Positions 42,818-52,405 are shown, numbered from the stretch's first letter. The stretch: DNA of 64,000 nt from Metabacillus_B sp050107715 (GCF_050107715.1 NZ_JBNILN010000001.1:848068-912067); one strand, 5' to 3'. The notes: generated by a model not told the origin, from the sequence alone. Program-made: numbers and translations.

Positions 42818-44707
42818 TTATTCGTTGGATACTTTAGCAATCCGGCCCTGTTCCATGTAAACGAGCAGGATGGAAACGTCCGCTGGGTTCACGCCGGAAA
42901 TTCTTGATGCCTGAGCCATTGAAAGCGGGCGTACTTCCTTCAGTTTCTGGCGTGCTTCGGATGCCAGACCGGAAATTGCATCATAGTCAATGTTTTCAGG
43001 GATTTTTTTGTTTTCCATCTTTTTAAGTTTATCGACCTGCTGAAGGGATTTTTCAATATACCCTTCATATTTTACCTGAATCTCCACTTGTTCGGTCACG
43101 TCCGGATGGAGTGGTGCTTCAGATGGGGCAAGCTTCGCAATATGGCTGTAATTCATTTCCGGCCGCTTCAGGAGATCCGAAGCGCGGATGCCGTCCTTCA
43201 GTTCGCTGCCGCCGCTTTCGCGGATCAGCTCCTGTACTTCTGCATTCGGTTTTAGAATGATTTTGGACAGACGCTCTTTCTCTGCTTCGATAGCCGCTTT
43301 TTTCTCTGTGAACGATTGATAGCGGCTTTCGCTGATCATTCCAATTTTATAGCCTGTATCGGTCAGACGCAAATCGGCATTGTCATGACGGAGCAGCAAA
43401 CGGTATTCCGCTCGCGACGTCAACAGACGGTACGGTTCGCTTGTTCCTTTTGTGACCAGGTCATCAATCAGGACGCCAATATACGCATCGGAACGGCTCA
43501 GGATGACTTCTTCGCGGCCAAGTGCTTTTTGGCCCGCATTAATTCCGGCCATAATTCCCTGTCCTGCCGCTTCTTCATAGCCTGACGTCCCATTAATCTG
43601 CCCTGCTGTGTAGAGGCCTGGAACTTTCTTCGTTTCAAGCGTCGGCCAAAGCTGAGTCGGAACGATTGCATCATACTCAATCGCATAGCCGGGTCTCATC
43701 ATCTGGACGTTTTCAAGGCCCGGAATCGTGCTTAAAATTTGCTTTTGCACATCCTCCGGCAGGCTTGTCGATAGTCCCTGCACGTAGACTTCCTCTGTAT
43801 TCCGGCCTTCCGGCTCGAGGAAGATCTGATGGCGCGGCTTATCATTGAAACGGACGACTTTATCCTCAATGGAGGGACAATAGCGAGGACCCGTTCCTTT
43901 AATCATTCCGGAATACATTGGGGAGCGGTGCAGATTGCTGTCGATGATCTGGTGTGTTTCCGTACTTGTATACGTCAGCCAGCAAGGCAGCTGATCGGTA
44001 ATGTATTTCGTTGTCTCATAGGAAAACGCGCGAGGTTCTTCATCACCAGGCTGTATTTCCGTTTTGCTGTAGTCAATGGTTTTGCTGTCTACACGCGGCG
44101 GTGTTCCGGTTTTAAACCGGACAAGGTCAAAGCCCAGCTCCTGCAGGTGCTCCGAAAGCTTAATAGACGGCTGCTGGTTATTCGGACCGCTAGAGTAGGA
44201 CAGATCTCCCAGAATAATCCGGCCCCGCAGGAAGGTACCGGTAGTCAGCACGACCGTTTTTGAATGATACTCCGCGCCTGTTTGTGTCACGACGCCGCGG
44301 CACTCACCGTCTTCAATCATCAGACGGTCCACCATTCCCTGCATGAGGGTCAGGTTAGGTTCATTTTCCATCGTTTTTTTCATTTCATGCTGATACGTAA
44401 ATTTATCGGCCTGCGCCCGCAGCGCTCTTACCGCAGGTCCTTTTCCGGTATTCAGCATTCTCATTTGAATATGCGTTTTGTCGATGTTCTTGCCCATTTC
44501 CCCGCCAAGGGCATCAATTTCCCTTACAACGATTCCTTTTGCAGGTCCCCCTACAGAAGGGTTGCAGGGCATGAAAGCGACCATATCAAGGTTGATGGTA
44601 AGGACGAGGGTCCGTGCGCCCAGTCTCGCAGCGGCGAGAGCGGACTCAACTCCTGCATGACCGGCACCAACGACGATTACATCATAATCACCAGCGTGGT
44701 ATGCCAA
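42818..44707 (-). CDS. mnmG: tRNA wobble-uridine modification protein MnmG (GidA)
   Basis: This 629-residue FAD enzyme works with MnmE to put carboxymethylaminomethyl on U34 of tRNAs. The FAD-binding GAGHAGVESALAAARLG (about 14-30) and the conserved CNPSVGGPAKG (about 48-58) are present. YCPSIEDKVVRF and GQINGTSGYEEAAGQG follow. The C-terminal helical domain contacts MnmE. It lies 83 bases from mnmE. Confidence 0.96.
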   Translation of the reverse strand: MAYHAGDYDVIVVGAGHAGVESALAAARLGARTLVLTINLDMVAFMPCNPSVGGPAKGIVVREIDALGGEMGKNIDKTHIQMRMLNTGKGPAVRALRAQADKFTYQHEMKKTMENEPNLTLMQGMVDRLMIEDGECRGVVTQTGAEYHSKTVVLTTGTFLRGRIILGDLSYSSGPNNQQPSIKLSEHLQELGFDLVRFKTGTPPRVDSKTIDYSKTEIQPGDEEPRAFSYETTKYITDQLPCWLTYTSTETHQIIDSNLHRSPMYSGMIKGTGPRYCPSIEDKVVRFNDKPRHQIFLEPEGRNTEEVYVQGLSTSLPEDVQKQILSTIPGLENVQMMRPGYAIEYDAIVPTQLWPTLETKKVPGLYTAGQINGTSGYEEAAGQGIMAGINAGQKALGREEVILSRSDAYIGVLIDDLVTKGTSEPYRLLTSRAEYRLLLRHDNADLRLTDTGYKIGMISESRYQSFTEKKAAIEAEKERLSKIILKPNAEVQELIRESGGSELKDGIRASDLLKRPEMNYSHIAKLAPSEAPLHPDVTEQVEIQVKYEGYIEKSLQQVDKLKKMENKKIPENIDYDAISGLASEARQKLKEVRPLSMAQASRISGVNPADVSILLVYMEQGRIAKVSNE

Positions 44708-44790
44708 TGTTGTTTCCTCCTTTATTCTTGCGCTCTGTTAAATCCGTTAGCAAAGCGTGTTTTTACAGCGAAAATCTATACGAAAGACGG

Positions 44791-46176
44791 TTATTTTCCA
44801 AGACAAAATTGCGAAAAGAGCTGATCGATCAGGCTTTCATGAACCGAGTCTCCGATAATTTCCCCAAGCTGCTCCCATGCCCTTGTGAGATCAATCTGAA
44901 CCATATCCACCGGCATGCCGGCGTCAATGCCATTCAATGCCTCTTCAATGGATCGTTTTGACTGGTTCAGGAGAGCGATATGTCTCGAGTTGGATACATA
45001 GGTCATATCTGCAGACTGGATGTTTCCTTCAAAGAATAGAGACTGGATGGATTCCTCAAGCTTGTCGACGCCTTCTTCTTCCTTGAGGGAAGTCGTCACG
45101 ACAGGGCGGCCTTCCGCAAGCATTGCCACCTTGTCCATGTCGATTTTCTTCGGCAGGTCCGTCTTATTTATTATGACAATAACATCCATGCCTTTCACCG
45201 CTTCAAAGAGCTTTTCATCCTCCTGGGTGAGTTCATCGCTGTAGTTCAGGACAAGCAAGATTAAATCTGCTTCCTTTAAGACTTGGCGCGAGCGCTCCAC
45301 ACCGATCCGCTCGACGATGTCCTCTGTCTCACGGATTCCGGCCGTATCCACCAGCTTTAACGGAACCCCGCGGACATTTACATATTCCTCGATGACATCC
45401 CTGGTCGTTCCGGGAACGTCTGTCACAATGGCTTTGTTTTCATGGACAAGGCTGTTGAGCAGGGAGGATTTTCCGACATTGGGGCGGCCGATAATAACCG
45501 TTGACAGCCCCTCTCTTAAAATCTTTCCCTGGCTGGAGGTTTGCAGCAGCTTCTCTATCTCATTCTTGACATAAGCTGCCTTTTCTACAAGCATGTGATG
45601 CGTCATTTCTTCTACATCATCGTATTCCGGATAATCAATGTTTACTTCAACATGGGCAAGCGTTTCAAGAATTTCCTGGCGAAGCTTTCTGACAAGCTTT
45701 GAAAGGCGTCCTTCCATTTGTCCGAGGGCGACATTCATCGCCCGGTCGGTTTTGGCCCGGATTAAGTCCATTACTGCTTCAGCTTGGGAAAGATCGATCC
45801 GCCCATTCATAAACGCTCTTTTTGTAAATTCTCCGGGCTCAGCCAGACGTGCACCGCTGTTCAGAACGAGCTGCAGCACGCGGTTGACGGAAACGAGACC
45901 TCCGTGGCAGTTAATTTCAATAACATCCTCACGTGTGAAGGTCCTTGGTCCTCTCATATGGGAGACCATTACTTCTTCAGCGACCTCACCCGTCTCCGGA
46001 TCGATGATATGTCCGTAATGAATCGTATGGGAATCGGCATCGCTCAGCGGCTTCCCGGAAGGCGCTGCAAAAACGCGGTCTGCTATCGCTGCCGCTTCAT
46101 CACCGCTCAATCTGACTATGGCGATGGCTCCCTCGCCCATTGGTGTGGATATTGCTGCTATTGTATCGAATTCCAA
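44791..46176 (-). CDS. mnmE: tRNA modification GTPase MnmE (TrmE)
   Basis: This 461-residue protein pairs with MnmG. An N-terminal folate-binding domain (AISTPMGEGAIAIVRLSG) is followed by helical parts and an inserted G domain with GRPNVGKSSLLN (G1), DTAGIRETED (G3) and NKTD (G4). The end FSQFCLGK carries the catalytic Cys motif CxGK. TTG 46176 fits the family start (EFDTIAAI) and has AGGTG seven bases upstream. Confidence 0.95.
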   Translation of the reverse strand: MEFDTIAAISTPMGEGAIAIVRLSGDEAAAIADRVFAAPSGKPLSDADSHTIHYGHIIDPETGEVAEEVMVSHMRGPRTFTREDVIEINCHGGLVSVNRVLQLVLNSGARLAEPGEFTKRAFMNGRIDLSQAEAVMDLIRAKTDRAMNVALGQMEGRLSKLVRKLRQEILETLAHVEVNIDYPEYDDVEEMTHHMLVEKAAYVKNEIEKLLQTSSQGKILREGLSTVIIGRPNVGKSSLLNSLVHENKAIVTDVPGTTRDVIEEYVNVRGVPLKLVDTAGIRETEDIVERIGVERSRQVLKEADLILLVLNYSDELTQEDEKLFEAVKGMDVIVIINKTDLPKKIDMDKVAMLAEGRPVVTTSLKEEEGVDKLEESIQSLFFEGNIQSADMTYVSNSRHIALLNQSKRSIEEALNGIDAGMPVDMVQIDLTRAWEQLGEIIGDSVHESLIDQLFSQFCLGK

Positions 46177-46299
46177 GTTGTTCACCTCACTCAAGTGCAC
46201 TCAATCTATATATAAAACGGAAAAGGTTTAAAAAGAAGGTCACCAAAACTTTAAGATACCATATCAGGCAGGTAAAAGGAAGAATGGAGGTTGAAGGAG

Positions 46300-46356
46300 T
46301 TATTCACAGTTTTTCAGTCGTTCGTCCTATATTTTAACTTATCCACATGTGAATAA
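46300..46356. promoter_or_regulatory. DnaA-box cluster between mnmE and jag
   Basis: Perfect boxes are at 46300-46308 (TTATTCACA), 46339-46347 (TTATCCACA) and, in the opposite orientation, 46348-46356. The last two abut head to head. A one-mismatch box lies at 46527-46535. A DnaA cluster at the trmE-jag boundary is also known in B. subtilis. The rest of 46201-46540 has no gene. Confidence 0.8.
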
Positions 46357-46532
46357 CAATATTTCAGTACAGCGATTGCCGGAAGTTTTGTGAATGCGGT
46401 GAAAACGTTAAGCATGCCTGTTCCTTTCCAGCGCAGGCAGCCGCTTTTACATGAGGGAGACCCAATCAGTATCCAATATCGGAATCTGTGAAACCAGCAG
46501 CGAAAATCTCAAGCTCTGTCTGAGCCAGTGGA

Positions 46533-46566
46533 TAAAAAAATAACCAGCCCGGGGGCTGGTCATTTT
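46533..46566 (-). terminator. jag terminator
   Basis: On the minus strand ACCAGCCC-CC-GGGCTGGT is followed by TATTTTTTT. The stem overlaps the jag stop codon. Confidence 0.88.
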
Positions 46567-47288
46567 TTAGGTGTAATCACAATATGGCGCCTCGGCTCTT
46601 CACCGGCCGAGTGCGTTTCTACCCTGTAATTGCGTGCAAGGGCAGCGTGTATTATTTTCCTCTCATTGGAAGGCATTGGCTCAAGTGCCACCGCTTTCGA
46701 AGAAGCAGAGGCCTGGCTTGCCAGTTTGTTAGCCAGCTGCACCAGAATTTCTTCCCGCCGTTCGCGGTAGGACTCCGCATCCACCATAACGTGAAAGTAC
46801 TGATCGGAATGCCTGTTGGCGACAAGCTGAGTCAAATACTGGAGGGCATTCAGGGTTTGTCCCCTTTTTCCGATGAGAAGAGCAATGTCTTCCCCCTCTA
46901 TTAGAAACGAGAGGTTCCGTCCTTTTTGTATCTTTTCAACCGAAGCTTTCACTCCCATTTTTTCAATGACTTGAATCAAATAGGCGTGTGCCTCTTCACC
47001 AGGCTTTTCATCGATCTTTTTCTGCGGCAGAGGCTGCACCGCTTCTTCTGTATATATAGCTGAAGGTGCGGGGGTTTGTTCAGGCTCCTCTTCCATCAAA
47101 GGAACAGGCTCCGGCAATTTCAAAACGGCTTTGACAACCGCATCTCTTTTGCCAAATAGACCGAAAAACCCCTTTTTGCCTTCAATGATGACCTCGATGT
47201 CCGCCTCATCTTTTGAAGCGCCGAGTTTTCTTAAAGCGGTTTGTGCGGCTTCTTCAACGGTCGAACCGGAAGCAGTCGCCTCTCTCAC
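46560..47288 (-). CDS. jag: RNA-binding protein Jag (KhpB)
   Basis: This 242-residue protein has an N-terminal Jag domain (REATASGSTVEEAAQTALRKLG) and an acidic linker (about 65-95). The KH domain contains LLIGKRGQTLNALQYL, and the R3H domain MPSNERKIIHAAL lies near the end. It binds RNA and influences elongation and division in Gram-positives. It overlaps yidC by four bases, a conserved coupling. Confidence 0.94.
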   Translation of the reverse strand: MREATASGSTVEEAAQTALRKLGASKDEADIEVIIEGKKGFFGLFGKRDAVVKAVLKLPEPVPLMEEEPEQTPAPSAIYTEEAVQPLPQKKIDEKPGEEAHAYLIQVIEKMGVKASVEKIQKGRNLSFLIEGEDIALLIGKRGQTLNALQYLTQLVANRHSDQYFHVMVDAESYRERREEILVQLANKLASQASASSKAVALEPMPSNERKIIHAALARNYRVETHSAGEEPRRHIVITPKK

Positions 47289-48082
47289 TTTTTAGCGCCC
47301 GCTTTCTGCGGCGTTTTCTGCGCATTCGCTTTCAAATCCGGACCTTTAATCAGAAGGGATTGAACAATCATGAAAATGTTACCTACGACCCAGTACAAGG
47401 AAAGGGCTGCAGGGAATGTAATCGCGAAAATAACGATCATGATCGGCATCAGCCAAACCATCATTGCCATTTGCGGATTCTGGTTTTCTGTTCCGGCCAT
47501 CATGATTTTCTGCTGGATGAACGTTGTAATCCCCGCAACGACAGGCAAAATGTAGAAGGGGTCTTTATCGCCAAGGTCAAACCAAAGGAAGGTATGCTCC
47601 TTGATTGCTTCCGTTCTCATAATCGCATGATAAAATCCAATCAAAATCGGCATTTGCACAAGCAATGGGAAACATCCTGCAAGGGGATTGACTCCGTGCT
47701 TCTGGAATAAAGCCATCGTTTCCTGCTGAAGCTTTTGCTGGGTCTGCTGATCTTTGGAGCTGTATTTTTCACGAAGCTGCTTCATTTCGGGCTGAAGCGC
47801 CTGCATCGCTTTTGAACTTCTTGTCTGCTTGATCATCAGCGGCAAAATTGCGAACCGGATGAGGAGTGTTACGATGACGATCGCCAGTCCATAGTTTGCA
47901 GTTGCAGCGCCGCCGCCTGTTAAATCGGCAAAATAAATAATAATCCAGGAAAGAGGGTAAACAATGTACTGATTCCAAAACCCTGTGCTTTCATCCGTAA
48001 TCGGCTGATTGATTTCCGTACAGCCGGATAAGAGGGTAACAAGACCAACTAATGCTAGAACTAACCAAATGCGCCTCTTCAA
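47285..48082 (-). CDS. yidC: Membrane protein insertase YidC (SpoIIIJ)
   Basis: This 265-residue lipoprotein insertase has a lipobox near LLSGC (about residues 15-19) and five membrane segments. HGVNPLAGCFPLLVQMPILIGFYHAI and NFPAALSLYW-like FPAALSLYWVVGN are conserved. The charged hydrophilic groove supplies an Arg in VTLLIRFAILPLMIKQ. TTG 48082 is chosen over the upstream ATG 48103 because AGGAGG lies seven bases before it and homologues start LKRRI. It belongs to the rpmH-rnpA-yidC-jag group. Confidence 0.95.
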   Translation of the reverse strand: MKRRIWLVLALVGLVTLLSGCTEINQPITDESTGFWNQYIVYPLSWIIIYFADLTGGGAATANYGLAIVIVTLLIRFAILPLMIKQTRSSKAMQALQPEMKQLREKYSSKDQQTQQKLQQETMALFQKHGVNPLAGCFPLLVQMPILIGFYHAIMRTEAIKEHTFLWFDLGDKDPFYILPVVAGITTFIQQKIMMAGTENQNPQMAMMVWLMPIMIVIFAITFPAALSLYWVVGNIFMIVQSLLIKGPDLKANAQKTPQKAGAKK

Positions 48083-48315
48083 ACTTTGTCCTCCTAACAG
48101 CATGTCTATTTGTGAGCCTGATTGAACCTGACTGTCTCTGTCCAATTAAAGACCCTTATTCTCTAATCGTATCCAAACCTGCTCACTGGGTTTTCGCCTG
48201 GTTATGACGAAAAAACGCAAGTGTAAACGGCATCTGCACCCCGTACAGGCCATCCAACTGTATTTTACCATCTTTTATTTAGAATTTGTTTTTTCTTTTC
48301 AAACGTTTCCTGACA

Positions 48316-48675
48316 TCATTTTTCACCATTTTTTTTCTTTGTGAAAAGCCTTGCTTTTTTAAACAGGTGATAAAGACTGCTGCGCACTTCTTCATACGTT
48401 AATTCGGCCGCCGGTTTTCTGGCGATAACAATATAGTCCTTCCCTGCAGAAAGGAAATCTTTTTCTTCAAGAAAAATTTGCTTTACAAGTCTTTTTACAC
48501 GGTTTCTAGTAACCGCATTTCCGATCTTTTTGCTCACCGATAATCCGAGTCTGAACTCTTTCTCTTCATCTCTATGAAGGGTGTACAGAACAAATTGCCG
48601 GTTTGCAATGGATTTCCCTTTTTTGAAAACCTGCTGGAAGTCCTCATTCCGTTTAATCCGATTCTTTTTTTTCAT
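48316..48675 (-). CDS. rnpA: Ribonuclease P protein component
   Basis: This 119-residue basic protein assists the RNase P RNA in cutting tRNA 5' leaders. It begins MKKKNRIKRNEDFQQVFKKG. The RNR signature reads GNAVTRNRVKRLVKQ (about 60-74). It lies between rpmH and yidC; a hairpin separates it from rpmH. Confidence 0.96.
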   Translation of the reverse strand: MKKKNRIKRNEDFQQVFKKGKSIANRQFVLYTLHRDEEKEFRLGLSVSKKIGNAVTRNRVKRLVKQIFLEEKDFLSAGKDYIVIARKPAAELTYEEVRSSLYHLFKKARLFTKKKNGEK

Positions 48676-48762
48676 GCTGACTCCACTCCGCTTTTATTGC
48701 TCTAACCCTTTGCATCCCTATCAGGGTAGCCAAATGACCGGTCAATCTAAAACCCTTTTAAT

Positions 48763-48792
48763 GAAAAAAAAACCACTGACGTTTTCAGTGGC
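48763..48792 (-). terminator. Attenuating terminator between rpmH and rnpA
   Basis: CCACTGA-AAACG-TCAGTGG followed by nine T on the minus strand lies directly after the rpmH stop. It probably sets the large excess of L34 over RnpA. Confidence 0.88.
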
Positions 48793-48927
48793 TTATGCGG
48801 ATAATACTTTTCTTCCTTTACGACGGCGGGCAGCAAGGACTTTACGTCCATTTTTAGTGCTCATGCGCGCACGGAAGCCGTGTACTTTGCTGTGTTTGCG
48901 TTTATTTGGTTGATAAGTACGTTTCAT
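48793..48927 (-). CDS. rpmH: 50S ribosomal protein L34
   Basis: A 44-residue strongly basic protein reads MKRTYQPNKRKHSKVHGF at its start and RRRKGRKVLSA at its end, the invariant L34 sequence. It was found by direct reading of the minus strand. AGGGAGGTGCATAT precedes the ATG. Confidence 0.98.
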   Translation of the reverse strand: MKRTYQPNKRKHSKVHGFRARMSTKNGRKVLAARRRKGRKVLSA

Positions 48928-48972
48928 TATATGCACCTCCCTGAGGAATAGCTGTTAAAGACAGTCCTTATA

Positions 48973-49002
48973 AGTATAGTGACCTTACCCTGTATATGTC
49001 AA
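48973..49002 (-). promoter_or_regulatory. rpmH promoter
   Basis: TTGACA (49002-48997) and TATACT (48978-48973) on the minus strand are 18 bases apart. The start of transcription would be about 40 bases before rpmH. Confidence 0.85.
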
Positions 49003-49197
49003 TAGCCAAAAAAAATAGAATCCATTAAGAGAAAAAGGACGGTCGGCTTTTCCACCGCCATGAATCAGCAGCGGTCCTCCTTGCTCAGAGCTGTTGACTC
49101 TCATTTTCAGCTTGAGCCGGATCTTTCTCGTCCTGCTCCTTTACCCGGAAGTCTTATCTGCCACTCCGGTTCCCAATGTTTTCATTTTAAATCAGGC

Positions 49198-49459
49198 TGT
49201 GGACAACTTTTCGGCTGCTTTTTTCTTATCCACACCCTTTATCGACAAGTTTTTCACACAATCTTCCCATGTGGACAATTTTATTCGACAGGATGTTTCT
49301 GCTGTGGATAAGTTTCGGACCCCATTGCAACAATTGGTTTATTTTGATATTATATTTGTGTTTTAACTCTTGATAACGAAAAGAACCGGATTCGCTTATC
49401 CACAATCTGTGGATAACGTGTGGAAAGTTGACCACATCGTGTTTGCAGGCTTGTCCACA
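49198..49459. promoter_or_regulatory. oriC: oriC, upstream DnaA-box region
   Basis: Perfect TTATCCACA boxes lie at 49226-49234 (+), 49303-49311 (-), 49396-49404 (+) and 49408-49416 (-). One-mismatch TTGTCCACA-like boxes lie at 49198-49206, 49270-49278 and 49451-49459. This corresponds to the incA/incB part of the bipartite Bacillus origin. The region 49003-49195 has no recognised feature. Confidence 0.92.
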
Positions 49460-49471
49460 ATCAGGGGGATT

Positions 49472-49500
49472 TTGTCGAAAACCTGTTTTTCTACTATATT
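49472..49500 (+). promoter_or_regulatory. dnaA promoter
   Basis: TTGTCG (49472-49477) and TATATT (49495-49500) are 17 bases apart, just after the last DnaA box, so DnaA can repress its own gene. The leader of about 150 bases shows no clear riboswitch. Confidence 0.75.
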
Positions 49501-49660
49501 ATATCGTTATCAACAATTCAATATGAATGTATAAATATTCAAAGGGTGCCGAAGCTGCTGTACAACTTCTGTACAAGGCTGTCAGCATGCCTGTTTTTTT
49601 CGTGAAAGAAAATAATAAAGATAGATAGCAAGACTTGGAGAAGGAGGGACAAAGCAGCTA

Positions 49661-51007
49661 ATGGAAAATATTTCGGATCTTTGGACAAAAGCTCTTGGAG
49701 AGATTGAAAAAAAAATCAGCAAGCCCAGCTACGATACGTGGCTCAAATCGACAAAAGCACATGCTCTGCAGGGAGATACCTTAACCATTACAGCACCAAA
49801 TGAATTTGCCAGAGATTGGCTTGAAAGCCGCTATCTCCATTTAATCGCCAATATTATTTATGAATTGACCGGAGAGGAACTGGCCGTAAAATTTATCATC
49901 CCGCTAAATCAGGATGAAGAGGATTTTATCCCAAAAACGCCCGCTAAGCCTGTAAAGGACCCAGATGACCAGATCGACATTCCACAGAACATGCTGAACC
50001 CGAAGTATACGTTCGACACGTTCGTAATCGGATCGGGAAACCGCTTTGCCCACGCAGCATCACTTGCTGTGGCAGAGGCGCCGGCAAAGGCATACAACCC
50101 GCTCTTTATTTATGGTGGAGTTGGACTTGGCAAAACCCACTTAATGCATGCGATCGGGCACTATGTCATTGACCATAACCCATCGGCAAAAGTCGTCTAT
50201 TTGTCTTCTGAAAAATTTACAAATGAATTTATCAATTCCATCCGTGACAACAAAGCGGTCGATTTCCGCAATAAATATCGAAGTGTGGATGTTCTTCTGA
50301 TAGATGATATTCAGTTTTTGGCCGGAAAAGAACAAACCCAGGAAGAATTCTTCCATACGTTTAATACGCTGCATGAGGAAAGCAAGCAGATTGTGATTTC
50401 AAGCGACAGGCCGCCAAAAGAGATCCCAACTCTGGAAGACCGCTTAAGAAGCCGCTTTGAGTGGGGACTGATTACGGATATTACACCGCCTGATCTGGAA
50501 ACAAGGATCGCGATTCTCCGTAAAAAAGCTAAGGCAGAAGGACTGGATATACCGAATGAGGTTATGCTTTACATAGCGAACCAGATTGATTCAAACATCC
50601 GGGAGCTTGAAGGAGCCTTAATCCGTGTCGTTGCGTATTCGTCACTCATCAATAAAGATATTAATGCCGATCTGGCAGCGGAAGCTTTGAAGGACATTAT
50701 TCCAAGCTCAAAACCGCGGATGGTGACCATTCAGGATATCCAAAAAACAGTAGGCCAGCATTACCAGGTTCGTCTCGAGGACTTTAAAGCGAAAAAACGA
50801 ACCAAATCCGTTGCTTTTCCAAGGCAGATAGCGATGTACTTATCCAGGGAGCTTACGGATTCCTCCCTCCCTAAAATCGGGGAAGAATTCGGGGGACGCG
50901 ATCATACTACGGTCATTCACGCCCATGAAAAAATCAGCAAAATGCTGCAAATCGATGACCAGCTTCAGCGCCAGGTGAAAGAAATCAAAGAATCCCTGAA
51001 AAATTAA
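49661..51007 (+). CDS. dnaA: Chromosomal replication initiator DnaA
   Basis: This 448-residue AAA+ initiator binds DnaA boxes and opens oriC. Domain I (about 1-85) contains WTKALGEIEKKISKPSYDTWL. The ATPase has Walker A YGGVGLGKTHL near 150-160 and Walker B VLLIDDIQF. The signature PRQIAMYLSRELTDSSLPKIG and the DNA-binding GGRDHTTVIHAHEKI form domain IV. GGAGAAGGAGGG lies upstream. Confidence 0.98.
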   Translation: MENISDLWTKALGEIEKKISKPSYDTWLKSTKAHALQGDTLTITAPNEFARDWLESRYLHLIANIIYELTGEELAVKFIIPLNQDEEDFIPKTPAKPVKDPDDQIDIPQNMLNPKYTFDTFVIGSGNRFAHAASLAVAEAPAKAYNPLFIYGGVGLGKTHLMHAIGHYVIDHNPSAKVVYLSSEKFTNEFINSIRDNKAVDFRNKYRSVDVLLIDDIQFLAGKEQTQEEFFHTFNTLHEESKQIVISSDRPPKEIPTLEDRLRSRFEWGLITDITPPDLETRIAILRKKAKAEGLDIPNEVMLYIANQIDSNIRELEGALIRVVAYSSLINKDINADLAAEALKDIIPSSKPRMVTIQDIQKTVGQHYQVRLEDFKAKKRTKSVAFPRQIAMYLSRELTDSSLPKIGEEFGGRDHTTVIHAHEKISKMLQIDDQLQRQVKEIKESLKN

Positions 51008-51018
51008 TCCGTGAATTA

Positions 51019-51160
51019 TGTGCATAACTCTCCTTCTTTCATACACAGTCTATCCACATGTTGATAGACTGTGTTTCCTTGTCTTTCTGAAGTTATCCAC
51101 ATACTCACAAGCCCTACTAGTACTTCTACTAATTTTTTAAAGATTAATTAATAGATTAAG
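51019..51160. promoter_or_regulatory. oriC: oriC, downstream DnaA boxes and unwinding element
   Basis: Boxes TTATGCACA (51019-51027, minus) and TTATCCACA (51093-51101, plus) plus a one-mismatch box at 51050 are followed by a GC-rich spacer. CTACTAGTACTTCTACTA (about 51113-51130) looks like a DnaA-trio run, and an AT-rich tract (AATTTTTTAAAGATTAATTAA) follows. This is the B. subtilis basal unwinding arrangement in the dnaA-dnaN gap. Confidence 0.88.
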
Positions 51161-51183
51161 ACGTTTAAACAGGAGGAATTTGA

Positions 51184-52320
51184 ATGAAATTTGTCATTCA
51201 GAAAGATAAACTTGCTCAAAGTGTTCAAGACGTAATGAAAGCTGTTTCTTCCCGGACAACCATTCCCATTCTGACCGGAATCAAAATCGTAGCCAACAGT
51301 GAAGGCGTCACGTTAACAGGAAGCGACTCCGATATTTCCATCGAGTCCTTCATTCCTGCAGAGGAAAAAGGAAAAATCAATGTGGAAGTCCAGACACCAG
51401 GAAGCATCGTCCTGCAGGCCAGATTTTTCAGCGAGATCGTAAAAAAGCTGCCAAAGGATACAGTGGAAATGGAAGTGGAAAATCACTTCTCCACCATCAT
51501 CCGCTCCGGCAAAGCAGAATTTAATTTAAACGGCCAGGACGCCCAGGAATATCCTCATCTGCCGAATGTCGAAGAGGAAAATGTTTCCCGCATTCCGGCT
51601 GATTTATTAAAAACATTGATCAGACAAACAGGATTCGCCGTCTCCACCTCCGAGACAAGACCAATTTTAACCGGCGTTAACTGGCGATTGGAAAATGGGG
51701 AGCTTACATGCATCGCTACAGACAGCCACCGGCTGGCATTAAGAAAAACCTCGATCGATGCCGGACATGATGGGACATATAATGTCGTAATCCCGGGAAA
51801 AAGCTTAGCCGAGCTAAGCAAAATCCTCGATGATTCCAATGAACTGACGGAAATCGTATTTACAGACAATCAGGTGCTCTTTAAATCCAAAAACATTCTG
51901 TTCTTTTCTAGACTGCTTGATGGGAACTATCCGGATACATCGCGCCTGATCCCCGATGAAAGCAAAACAGATGTACTCGTTCAGACGAAGGAATTTCTTC
52001 AATCCATTGACCGGGCTTCCCTGCTAGCCAAAGAAGGGCGGAACAACGTGGTCAAACTGTCTACTCTTGAAGGCGGCATCCTTGAAATCTCCTCTAACTC
52101 ACCTGAAATCGGAAAAGTAATAGAAGAAGTTCAGACCGAGGAGATCACTGGAGAAGAACTGAAAATTTCCTTTAGCGCGAAATATATGATGGATGCGCTG
52201 AAAGCATTGGAGAGCAGCGAAATCAAAGTAAGCTTTACAGGGGCAATGAGGCCCTTTTTAATCCGTACGCCAGAAGACGATACGATCCTTCAGCTGATTC
52301 TTCCTGTACGAACGTATTAA
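51184..52320 (+). CDS. dnaN: DNA polymerase III sliding clamp (beta subunit)
   Basis: This 378-residue beta clamp has three repeated clamp folds. It starts MKFVIQKDKLAQSVQDVMKAVSSRT and ends ILPVRTY. ETRPILTGVNW and ATDSHRLALRK are conserved. AGGAGGAATTTGA precedes the ATG. It tethers the polymerase and recruits repair proteins. Confidence 0.97.
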   Translation: MKFVIQKDKLAQSVQDVMKAVSSRTTIPILTGIKIVANSEGVTLTGSDSDISIESFIPAEEKGKINVEVQTPGSIVLQARFFSEIVKKLPKDTVEMEVENHFSTIIRSGKAEFNLNGQDAQEYPHLPNVEEENVSRIPADLLKTLIRQTGFAVSTSETRPILTGVNWRLENGELTCIATDSHRLALRKTSIDAGHDGTYNVVIPGKSLAELSKILDDSNELTEIVFTDNQVLFKSKNILFFSRLLDGNYPDTSRLIPDESKTDVLVQTKEFLQSIDRASLLAKEGRNNVVKLSTLEGGILEISSNSPEIGKVIEEVQTEEITGEELKISFSAKYMMDALKALESSEIKVSFTGAMRPFLIRTPEDDTILQLILPVRTY

Positions 52321-52325
52321 AGTGA

Positions 52326-52362
52326 AAGAGGCTGGCACTGCCTTGTCAGCTTCTTTTTTTTT
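52326..52362 (+). terminator. dnaN terminator
   Basis: GAGGCTGGCA-CTGCCT-TGTCAGCTTC is followed by eight T a few bases after the dnaN stop. Confidence 0.8.
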
Positions 52363-52374
52363 GCAGATAAGCAT

Positions 52375-52405
52375 GAACGGTGTCCTCGCGATATGGACAC
52401 CGTTC
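52375..52405 (+). terminator. Second hairpin after dnaN
   Basis: GAACGGTGTCC and GGACACCGTTC form a perfect 11-bp stem followed by GTTTTAG. It may be a backup terminator. Confidence 0.5.
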
